Shown: piece after piece, positions 22,847 through 33,121 of the stretch
Numbering within the stretch: position 1 is the stretch's first letter
Layout: the number at the start of each line of letters is the position of its first letter
Assembly (NCBI GenBank): GCA_022264855.1
Contig: JABYQU010000006.1
Span: 434,001-498,000 of the forward strand
Length of the DNA stretch: 64,000 bases
Direction of reading: 5' to 3'
Source of the DNA: Lenzites betulinus
Taxonomy: Eukaryota; Basidiomycota; Agaricomycetes; Polyporales; Polyporaceae
Program-made: the position numbers and the translations under genes
Notes under the pieces: generated by a model
Seen by the model: the letters and a program-made list of their open reading frames with translations, nothing else
What the model was told of the DNA's origin: nothing
Database searches by the model: none

Positions 22847-25800
22847 ATGTCTATCTCTACAGGCTCGATATGCAGCTTCTCCTCTGACAGCTCGTTCTCG
22901 GGCTCGTCTTCCGGCTCGTACTCCAGGATGAGCGGCCACCCCAGTCCGCAATCCCGCAAGTCCTCGAACGAGGTGACCACGCACGAAGAGACCCTGAAGG
23001 CTAGTCAGCTAGCTGGATGGCGCTGGGAGATCTGCAACAGCGTGCACACCTATGACGGTGACATTGATGGGTACCTCCGCACCTTTCTGTCCTCACATGC
23101 TCCCTACACGGCCAACATCAACCCGGAGGTCGAGGAGATGTGCTCGTCGTTCACAGCAGTGAAGGGAAAAGAGCGGGAAAGCTACAAGCCCCTAGTGCGT
23201 GTCATTTCCGTTATTTGTCTGTCCCCATTAACGCGCGATGGTTGCAGTATGAGCTCTTGACCGCGCTGGTCGCGGAGTTTCCTGCCGAGAGAAAGCCGTC
23301 GTTCTACGTCAACTGTGAACAACCCATCCCATTTCCGTTCAAAGCCCTTGCATCCCGCCACCACGCATCGAAGCCCGACCTCGCCGTGTCCTGGCCAGGC
23401 GTCGCGCTGCCAGTGTCCTCGGCGGGCGACAAAATCGACGCGCCCCACTGCCGCATGTTCTCGATGGCGATAGAGGTCAAGGACGTCCGTAGGGAGGACC
23501 CGTTCCTGACAAACGCAAATGGCAGCAACCATATGAGCGACCACCGCGCAAACAAGCTCGTCCAGATCTCAGTCAACGCACGGAACCTGATTTTTGCACA
23601 CGGCCTGCTTGCGGCGTTCACGCTCGGGATCTACGGCGATGTTGTCCGGATCGTGCGCTACGACCATGCGTGCGCCATCGCATCGCCGCCCATGAACATC
23701 ACGACGATCGAGGGAGTGAAAGCCCTGCAAGAGTTCTTCTGGCGGTTCGTACACCCCTGGGAGGGCGGGCCCGGCTCTGTCGTGGGCGCAGACCCCACTG
23801 TCCGCTCCTTGACCTCCTCCGACGAGACATGGCTGGCGGCGCAGATTGAAGCGCACAATTTGAAGGCGCAGAACGAGATCTCTCACGGGGACAAGCTTAG
23901 TAGCGAGGCTAGGTGGGTCAAGGTATGGGATGAGCATAGGCCGGAGCCGCGGGAATACGTTCTCCTTCGCCTGCTGGACGCCAACGCACGGCTGTTCTCC
24001 CGTTCGACAATGGTGTGGCTCGCGATCGAAGATACCCGATCCGAAGCTTGCGCGCGCAACGACATCGAGACCGAGTCGCCGGCCGCCACGGGCACGCAGG
24101 ATCCGTCTGAGCAACAACGCCCGCTCGTCGTGCGGATCATCAAGGAGGCGTGGCGTCAGCTGGCGCGTCCGTCGGAGAAGGCGTACTACGACCGCATGGA
24201 CGCAACTCTCACGCAACCTGCAGACCGCATCGGTCTTCCAGCCCTGGTCGACGGCTGCGACATGGGCGCGAGAGATGTCAAGCGTTGGCGGGCCGCGATG
24301 AACGGGGAGGCTTGGGTGGGCGACGACGACCTGCTCTCGATGCAATCCACGACGACCTCTGATCCCGAGGCGGCTCCAGAGACAGACTTGCCTCAGCCCT
24401 CGACGGGCCCTCCCGTGATCGACAAGGGCTATATTCCGGAGTCCGTGCCCATCCCGATGCACCAGACGCACTCGTGGAGGCTGACCGGCGGGGCGGCGCT
24501 GAAGTTCAAGGCGATGGAGCGCAGCCACATGCGGATGGTTGTGGACACCGTCGGCCGCCCTCTGGATGACTTTGACAGCACAAAGGAGCTCGTGATGGCG
24601 ATTTACGACGCGATTCGCGGTACGTAGTCCTACTGCCAATGCTTACTGCTTACTGCTTAGTGCTCTATGCTCACTCCCCTCTCGCTCGCTGCAGCGCATC
24701 AGACGTTGACGGAGCGCTGTGGCATTCTCCACCGTGATATCAGCAGCGGTAACATTCTCATCGTTGAACACCAGCCGGATGAACGCACGGAGCTGGCACC
24801 CTGTAACGGCATATTGCACGACTTCGACTACAGCTCGATGTTGAAGGAGCCTCCACCGGCGGATGGATCGACCACTGCGACTTCCGATCAGCCCCCTCTT
24901 CTGTACACTGGGGAAGATCTTGAAGTTGGCGACGAGGAAGCCGAGAGTGTGGCGAACCTGAAGGAGCGAACAGTGAGTGCACCCTTTATCCGCCGCAGTC
25001 TTGTTCTCTGACGTTACCTTTGACGTCTGCAGGGCACTTATTACTTCATAGCCTCCGATCTTCTTTACCCAGGTGCTCGGGTCCAATTCCACGACGTTCA
25101 TCACGACCTGGAGTCCTACATCTGGGTGCTCCTGTGGATCGTTCTGCGTCACACCGCCCATACACATAGAAAGGGCACGGGCGCATGCGCGGCTTTATTC
25201 CGCGGCGTAGACGACATGGACGCGGCAGGCAAGAAAACGGCTTGGATATCTGAACGTGATCATGATAGGCTTGGGCCGCTCGTTATCAAGGACAACGCGC
25301 CTTTGACAGATCTCCTCAACACGCTGCACGAAGCAATGCACAGTGCAATCCTAGCTCGCCCGAAGTGCAAGCTCACCTATGCTACGGTCCTCGGCGCCTT
25401 CAAGACCGCCATCGATCGCGACGACTGGCCAACGAACGATCGCGCTCTCAAGTTCATCCCACCCAAGACCACGAACGTCAACGTGGAACGCCGCACGGAG
25501 ACCGGCACGGTCACATTCATCGAGGGCCCACTGCACAATCCTCAGTCGTCTCAGCAGTCCGAGGCTCCCGGCGAGCGAAAGAAGAAGCGGACCCGCGGGA
25601 AATATGACGAGGCTATTGAGGAGGAGTCCGAGTCTGAGCTGCAGCAGCGCTCCGAAGGGACGGAGTCTCCGACTCCTGGCTCCCGGAAGATGCAGCGGAG
25701 CGCCAAGAAGACCCGAGTTGCGCAGGACTCCGGCAGCGTCGGCGAAGGCTCTTCTCGCCAAGCTTCCCGACGCTCCGCGCGGGGCACGGCAGGAAGCTCG

Positions 25801-25878
25801 AAGGCGAGCGGAGGGGGTAGCGCCGAAGGGCCTCGCAGGTCGGCTCGGCTGAATGGCTCAAAGACGAAGAAGGCCTGA
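22847..25878 (+). CDS. FunK1-C, fungal-type protein kinase
   Basis: Third copy and the most complete. Exons 22847-23194, 23248-24619, 24695-24972 and 25033-25878 close in frame to 947 residues. The start MSISTGSICSFSSDSS matches that of A, and a Ser-rich N-terminus follows. Family blocks are as in B: FSMAIEVKDVRREDPF, GIYGDVVRIVRYDHACA, RSHMRMVVDTVGRPLDDF. The catalytic loop is HRDISSGN (586-593), the metal site HDFD (615-618), and the activation end GTYYFIASDL. The C-terminal tail of about 140 residues is Ser/Lys/Arg/Glu-rich (GERKKKRTRG, GSRKMQRSAKKTR), a likely nuclear signal. The tail differs in length from B (shorter) and D (shortest), so this end evolves freely. M2 is its divergent neighbour. 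Confidence 0.92.
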
Positions 25879-26500
25879 ACGCTCACGGACGCTGGTTGGA
25901 GGTATCGTGTGTGCTGCTCGATGAGCCGCTTGGTGTGCTTTGTATGTTACGACGAGTCCGATATACTGCTACGTTATTATTCTGTGCCCCAGGCTGTACT
26001 ACCCACTGGTGGGTTCTCTGACAATGCATACTAGTCTTCTCATGATTCGATGCAGGTGGCTTCGATCGTGAGCTTTACTTTATCACCTCCGAGCCCAATC
26101 CACTATTACTGTAGCATCGGGGCGAGGCTCGACTTGAACGCCTACAGCACGAAGGCTCTCCAGTGCGTTCACTTCCCGTTGCCAGAGAGGAAGGCATAGC
26201 TTCCAAGCGGGCGGGATCGCCCGCACGTACACTACCTCCGGAGCCTCTGGAGGTATGGAGAGTCGATCTCCGTGAGCACCATCGGTTCCCGCAGATAGAC
26301 AGTACTGTGCGCATTTTATTCCTCGCAGGCAGCACTGACAGACTGGCTAGACGTACAATCGCATACGGTCTTCGTGCCTCTATCATTTATAGCTAGATAT
26401 ACATCAGCACATGAGATCCTTCCCGCATGCGTTTTGAGCTTTGCGCGCAACGATAGTGGGGGCGCGCTGTGACGAGGTGCGGCGGCGGCGCGGCGAGCGC
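25879..26500. other. Convergent intergenic region between FunK1-C and glycogen phosphorylase
   Basis: The first 180 bases carry the degraded downstream flank shared with B and D (TCTCTGACAATGCATACTAG at about 26014). The remainder is the 3' region of the phosphorylase gene. No further gene seen. Confidence 0.6.
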
Positions 26501-29500
26501 TCACTCGACCTTCGTGCTCTCGATGTTCCAGTACTCCTGCGCGTAGTCCTGGATGGCGCGGTCCGAGCTGAACTTGCCCATCTGTGCAAATGTCGTGTCA
26601 ATTTAGTGACGCAGGAGAGGGTTCAAGATTTGAGATACAGACCTTAGCGGTGGTCTTGATGCTCTTCTTGATCCACTCCGTGCGGTCCTGGTACGCCTCG
26701 TCGACGAGCGCCAGGGCCTGGATGTCTGTACACCCCACACATCTCAGCAATCCATCCCCCCAGCCCGCGACGAAAACGAAAAGCACTCACAAGAGTCGAA
26801 GTCCTCCGTGAGCAGGTAGTAGTCGTTCTGGCGGACCGTGTTGAGCAGCCTACGCCCGCGTCAGCATCCCGCGCAGCACACGCCCAGCCTAAAGAGCGGA
26901 AACTTGAAGGACATACGGCTCGTACGCGGCGCCGTCGCCGAAGCGGCCCGCGGAGACCTCGTTGAGGACGCGCGCGAGCGGCGGGCACTTCTGCTCGATC
27001 GGGACGGGGTGGTACAGGTGCTTGTACCGGAGGTCCTCGACCGCAGGCGTCAAGTGCCCGAAGAAGACTGCGCCCACGGACGCAAAAAAGGCCCCAATCA
27101 GCGTCATATAGCATATCACACCCCGGGGGGAGTGGGGGGACGGTGGAAGAGGCACGCACAGACGTTGCTCTCGCCGACCTCCTCCGCGATCTCGATGTTC
27201 GCGCCGTCGACGGTGCCGACGAGCAGGCCGCCGTTGAGGCAGAACTTCATGTTCGAGGTCCCGCTCGCCTCCGTGCCGGCGGTCGAGATGTGCTGGCTGA
27301 TGTCCGACGCGGGGATGAGCACCTCCGCGAGCGAGACGGAGTAGTCCGGGAGGAAGTAGAGGCTCAGCAGGTCCTTCGTCTCCGGGTCCTCGTTGATGAT
27401 CCGCGCGACGTTCACGATCAGGCGGATGGTCTGCGCGGGGGAGGTTAGTGGGTTGGGTGCGGATGTGTGGGCGCGTACGCACGAGCTTCGCGATGTAGTC
27501 TGGGGATTAACCTGTCAGTGACGTGTTCCACGCTGATTGCATAGACACGACTCACATCCGGGCGCAGCCTTGCCGGCGAAGAAAACGACCTTCGGGTTCG
27601 ACTTCTTGCGCTCCTCCGGGGTCATGTCCTTGAGGGTCAAGTACCGCTACACATATCCCCCAGCGTGAGGAACCCTTCTACATCCACAGAGATTGGCGGA
27701 AGGGACTCACGTGGATGACACCCATGATGTTGAGCGTTTGCCGCTGCACGTATTCCTGTATCAGCTCCAGCCGTGGCGGAGCCTGCACCGCCCGACACTC
27801 ACCTTGTACTCGTGCAGACGCTGCACACCATCGCATTCCCATTAGCACATTGAACATATCACACAGGGTGAGCGGAGACTTGCCTTGATCTGAACATCGA
27901 ACATCGCATTCGTGTTCACCTTGAGACCGAGCGTGGTCTCGACGTAGTGCGCGAGGCGCTGCTTGTTGCTCAGCTTCACCGCGGCCCACTTCTTCTGGAA
28001 CGCCGGCTCGTCGACGTGCGCAAGCAGGCCCTATATCAGAACGATGTAAGGACAGGTTTTTATGAGACTGATAAACGGCACACGCCTCGAGCTTGTAGAG
28101 GTCCTTGAGGAACGCCGCCTTCGGGATCTTGAGCGTCTCGCTGATGAGGTTGCTCAAGCCCGGGTTGCACTATATCCTCGCACTCAGCCCCTGTGGAGAT
28201 AATATAACATGAATTGCTCGTACCTGGTCCAGCCAGCGGCGAGGCGTGACTGATAGCTCAAGTTAGCTCTGAGTGCGTCTCGTGTAGTCGCAATCATACG
28301 TACTTCCGTTGGTGACGTTCGAGAACCTGAGACCATTTCGTCAATATCCGCCAAACAACGATCGACCCCGTACAAGATACTCACTTGCTGACGCCGTAGA
28401 AGTCGACGAAGTCCTTCATGATCGTCGCGCGCACGAGCTCACTGTGGAGCTCCGCGACACCGTTGACCTTCCTGCTGCCTGCACCATTCCACTATCAGCA
28501 TCTACCGTCACGAGTGTACACGGGGAAATCGAGACGTACCGATGCAAGCGAGGTTGGCCATGCGGACCTGCTGGGGCACGCCCTCTGCGGGAAGTTGTGT
28601 CATCAGCTAACGGAGGGCGACAGGTTTTTGGCGGAGCGTACCCTCGATGAGCGACATGCGCGCGAGCCTCTCCCTGTCCCCGGGGAATTTGCGCTCCACG
28701 GCTTGGAGGAAGATCCTGATGATATCACATTGAGCGCGCACTCTTACGCTTCAGATATTCAGCATCCAAACTCACAGGTTCTACAAGACCGTCGGGTATG
28801 ATCAGCACACATCTCCATCGAGCTCTCAAACACACTCACAATATCGAAGATGATCTGCATGTGCCTACGCCCCTCATCAGCACTCCCCTGCGCATACGCA
28901 TACAAACCACATGTACTCACCTAGGCAGCAAGTGCTGCATCAACGGCACCGGCCACTTCTCCAACGCTTCCTATCATAACCCAACTCATTCAGTATGCGC
29001 ACCCGCGTAAGAAGAGGGATATGAGAAGACTACGAACAGGGAGGACAGTGTGGTTGGTGAAGAAGAACGTGCTGGTGACGATGTCCCACGCGTTGTCCCA
29101 GGAAATGTCCTCCTCGTCAACGAGGATGCGCATCAGCTCGGGGATCGCGAGCGTCGGGTGGGTCTGTGAAGCGAGTCAGCACATATCAGGAGCACTGTGC
29201 CAAGGCATTGAGCTTACATCGTTCAGCTGGATGGCGACATCTATAACAAGGAGCAGTTAGCGCTCCAGGTGGAACGAAAGAAGAGCGGAGAGTGACTGAC
29301 ACTCGGGGAACTCGGAGAACGGCTTTCCGAGGTTCTTGAAGCGACGCACGATGTCCGCGAGACTTGCGGCAGTCCAGAAGTACTGCTGCTTGAGACGCAG
29401 TTCCTTACCGACTACAGGCGAGGGTCAGCGATGACGTCATTGTGCCTGATCATGCACGAGAGGCACTCACACGTCGTGTGGTCGTTCGGATAGAGGACCG

Positions 29501-30924
29501 AGGTGATAGCCTCTGCGCTGTTGGAGGCCTCGACGGCGCGCTCGTAGTTACCAGCTGATCGATGATTCCCCTAAGTCAGTATCTCCGTTATTACAGAACC
29601 TACCGCAACGTACCATTGAAGCTCTGAAGATCAAAGCCACGCTGAGGCTTACTCTCCCACAGACGGAGGTTGTTCGTGTTCTTTGTATCGTACCCGGGGA
29701 TCATGGTGTCGTACGCCATCGCAATGACTTCTTGACCACCACTCCAGATCGCCTTGTTCGCGTCAAGGCGTTCCGCGTGCCCGTAGAAGCGGATCTGGTA
29801 CGAGACATCCGTGCGCGGCAGCTCCCACGGGTTGTCGTGCTCCAACCACGGGTCCGGTGCCTCCAGTTGGCTCCCGTCAGGTGCGATGAGCTGCTGGAAG
29901 ATACCGTACTTGTACCGCAGGCCGTAGCCCCACACGGGGAGCTCCTGGGACGAGGACGAATCGAGGTAGCACGCAGCGAGACGCCCGAGACCGCCGTTCC
30001 CGAGACCGGCGTCGCGTTCCTGGTCGAGGAGGTCCTCCAGGTTGAAACCGAGCTTGTCGATCCCATCCTGGTACTTCTCCTTCAGCCCGAGGTTGAGGAG
30101 GGCGTTGTCGAGCGTGCGGCCCATGAGGAACTCGAGGGACAGGTAGTATGCGCGCTTCGGGGCCTTGCGCGAGTAATGCAGCTGCGTCTCGTTCCATTTC
30201 ACCTGCGTGCGCATGGCATTCAGAATGTGCATCGTTGAGAATGACAGGTGGGACGTACAAGCAGATTGTCGCGAACGGAGAGGGCGGACGCCTGGTATGC
30301 GCCGAGGTTGTCCAGGTTGTAGGCCTGGCGGGCCAGGGAGGTGTGGACATGGTGCACCACGGAGTTGGTGATGCTGGGCACCTCTGAAATGGGTACATGT
30401 CAGCATGCCCTCGGTATGTGTGTGGTAGAGAAGGTAAATCGTAGCGACAGCGAGATGTCATGGCCTTCCGCGTACCACCTCTCGAGCTGTAGTAAGGACA
30501 GGTAGGTGGGTCGCTCTTACCCCCGCGCTCGGCTAACGCGACGAGACGCGAAGAGCAGGAGACGCCGCACGAGGCTCCTGAACGCTGATCGCGAGCTCGG
30601 CAAACGGTAGCGAGCGCCGCCTCCTCTCTTCATTCCGCCTATGTGTCTCTCGCGCATCGCACCCTGGCACGATCTCGCGAACGAGACTCACCAGTGGTAA
30701 GCGTGGGGATGCCCTCCTTCCAGGCCTTTTCGTCGCCAACAGGCCACTTCTCCTTTCCAGCCGCGTCGGTCTCCGGGGTGTATCCTGGTGCGGTTAGTAT
30801 CGGAGAGCTACGCGGTGGCGGAGGGACGAGACTAACCGGTCAGGGTGCGGACATGGCGGCGCTGGGAGGACTTTGCGGTCTTGGACGGCTTGCCGATGGT
30901 GGTGGGGTCGATGGTGGACGTCAT
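26501..30924 (-). CDS. GPH1: Glycogen phosphorylase (glycosyltransferase family 35)
   Basis: Cytosolic PLP enzyme releasing glucose-1-phosphate from glycogen. The minus-strand start is [11 protein letters not shown] at 30924-30922. Exon 1 (30837-30924) joins the next exon in phase to give [13 protein letters not shown]. Diagnostic pieces follow in order: [80 protein letters not shown], an [17 protein letters not shown] block near 28930-28980, and the PLP-lysine signature [13 protein letters not shown] near 27233-27271. The end is [16 protein letters not shown] with TGA at 26501-26503. The gene is cut by many introns (well over ten), so individual exons are not all listed. Total coding length fits the usual 850-900 residues. 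It is single copy, between FunK1-C and FunK1-D. Confidence 0.95.
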
Positions 30925-31839
30925 GGTCGACGCGGGGGTGGGCCGGGCAGTGAGCACGGATGGAGGACGAGAGAGGGGCGGGCGGGATATATAGGACGTT
31001 ATATAGTGCCGCCTGGGCCTGCGCGGTGCGACGGACGAGGACGGCCGGGAGCAGCCACACTTTCGCTGACGCCATGATCTTCCCAAATGAGACCGGCCTC
31101 GTTCAGTACGACAGCCTAGAGCCCGCCTGCGCCCGCCCACCCACATGCGCCCTTCCCTCCTCCCTCTTCGCCGCGTCCATTGTCTGCTCCACCCCCTGGC
31201 CACCTGCTGCCCGCGTAGAATGCTCCAAGTCTCTGCGCGCACCCCGTGCGCGCGCATACACCCCGCGTGACAACCCCACCACGTCCGATGCGGGCGTGAT
31301 GGATCCGGATAAGCCGCGCGGGCTGCGTCTCCCGCCTGCTATCTATTCAATGCTCTCCTCAAACTCACCCACCCCAGCACCATCCCAGCAGGCCGGCGGC
31401 GCCGCGCGCACTGAAAAGAAATGGCATCGCCTAACCCGGAGCATGAGCGCCCTTCTTTCGCGGCGCGACTGCGCGGGGTACTTCTCCATTCATCGACTCT
31501 GTACTAATTATGGCGCGAGGTCACCGTACTGCCCACTGCGCGATGGAGAACCTCTCGCGCTTCGCGTCGCCAAGATCACCCCCTTACGGTCAAGGGGATC
31601 GTCCTGCGGCCAGACGCGTGAGAGTGCGCAAGGGGCGGCCTCCACGATAAGCCATCCGAAGCCCCCTCATCTGTTCCCTACTGCTCAACTTTACGTAGAG
31701 GGACAAGGCCCGGGGACATGTGTGCAGGTCAACGGGCCCTGACTGCGCTCTCGAGCTTTCCTTGCCTGCGGACTTTGTGCGCGGGCTCGGGGTAACCTGC
31801 AAATTTACTACGCCCGGCAGAAGCTTGTCTTCACTCTCC
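30925..31839. other. Phosphorylase promoter region, no other gene seen
   Basis: A long plus-strand frame (30960-31742) overlaps the promoter, but its translation is compositionally random and matches nothing known. I treat it as chance in GC-rich sequence. Confidence 0.5.
30987..31006 (-). promoter_or_regulatory. Candidate TATA boxes of the glycogen phosphorylase gene
   Basis: On the minus strand two TATA-like elements, CTATATAA and CTATATAT, lie 63-83 bases before the start codon. Position and orientation suit a TATA promoter with a short leader. Which one is used cannot be told. Confidence 0.45.
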
Positions 31840-32135
31840 CAAGTTCTACCTTCGCCCTTTGGCAGAGCAGAAGCTTGGAGCCCGACCTAGATTGACGCTG
31901 ACCTCACCATCGCATAATTTCCACTCGTAACGTTGACCCCGACCATACGTGCCAATGTGTATGTGGACGTCGAATGCCTGATACACAGGCCCGGACGCAG
32001 TGAACGCTACGTGCAAGTTTGGATCCCGGTCCCCACGGCCCATGAACCGCGCTAACTCTCCTCATTCTCTACGCAGATCCTCCGTCACCATCTCCGCGAG
32101 CCCGGAGTAATTTTGCAGTCTTCGTGGCCTTCTCC
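31840..32135 (-). repeat. Segment S copy 2 (inverted copy of 20150-20465)
   Basis: The minus-strand sequence matches the segment downstream of FunK1-B at about 90%. Here the frame MGRGDRDPNLHVAFTASGPV continues open through QRYEWKLCDGE to 31846 (65 codons). It lies on the downstream side of FunK1-D, as copy 1 lies downstream of B, which ties B and D to the same duplication. Confidence 0.75.
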
Positions 32136-32985
32136 ACATACGCTTTCGACACCGCGCTGCGGCGCATCCTGAGCAGTGAGCAGTGAGCAGTGAGTTATGC
32201 CTCAAAGAGTGGAGAGACATTGTCAGTATCAACGCTACCGTTACTCTCCCCGAGTTCTTGTTACAGTATCGCCGCTCTCAGGCTGCACTCCGCCCTAACA
32301 CTACCGCGACAATCCGGCATCGGGCACACGCACCGCGAAGAACCCACCCACCCCGCGCTCGCCATCCGCAGATCCGCTACTATCTCGCATTCCACGATCG
32401 CCGCCCGCCCACAAACGGCACCACTACCAAACACGCACGCCGCACGTCAGGGCGCGAAGCACCCGCGTGGCTGGAACACCGGCGCACCGACCCGCGAAGC
32501 GTGAATTTGACTTTGCACTGGGCAAGCCGCAAAAGCACGCTACGGGCCCGATCTCCCGTGATTTGACTTGCGCCATCCCAGTAAGGGGGGGAGGACGATC
32601 GTGTTCGAATGCGACATTTCGCCTGGCGACGGGGAAAGGTGCGCGCGCCATGTGGTGGTCAGTCCGGGGTGCAAAGTCTCCGTCTTGCAGGGCCCGAGAT
32701 GCGTGTGTGTCGGTGCGTGCGCCCGGTGGCGCGCTACGTTTCTAGAGGTCGCTTCACAGGGGAGATGATTTCGCGATGACTGGAGATCGGCTGCGACTGT
32801 ATGCGACTGCACGCGTACGCGATCTGTCCTAGTGCTGCTTCCGGTCAATATAATGTGCACTTGATGCTGTCCGTCTGCAGGTGAGAATCGGTGGTGCGAA
32901 CGGTTACGGCCTCAAGTTGTTACCCCCGGAGCTAGTAGCGTGCAGGTTATGAAGGCGTAACATGTGGTTAACATATGGTTAGCCT
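32136..32985. other. About 0.85 kb present behind FunK1-D but absent behind FunK1-B
   Basis: In the B flank the sequence equivalent to 33000 is followed within tens of bases by segment S. In the D flank about 850 bases intervene. This interval contains a triple 7-bp repeat (32170-32190) and TGGTTAACATATGGTTA near its right edge. I see no coding signature, terminal inverted repeats or clear target-site duplication, so it could be an insertion here or a deletion in B. Confidence 0.5.
32170..32190 (+). repeat. 7-bp tandem repeat, three units of GAGCAGT
   Basis: Three perfect copies of GAGCAGT followed by GAG. Confidence 0.9.
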
Positions 32986-33121
32986 CGGTTCACCTTCTCG
33001 AAAATCGCAACGAAAGCTACCTATAGCAACGAACTCACGTGAGAAGACTATAGTATGCATTGTGAGAGATTCTGCCAGCCGATAGTAGTACAGTATGAGA
33101 TACAGGCCCCTGCGCCGCCGT

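Noticed and set aside
26105..26160. tRNA-like GTTCAAGTC on the minus strand
   Set aside because: No matching acceptor stem or A-box at the right distance.
27678..28384. Minus-strand frames with unrelated protein sequence inside the phosphorylase gene
   Set aside because: They run through introns or the wrong phase of the phosphorylase exons.
30960..31742. 260-codon plus-strand frame over the phosphorylase promoter
   Set aside because: No recognisable domain, compositionally random, and it overlaps the TATA-like promoter of the minus-strand gene.
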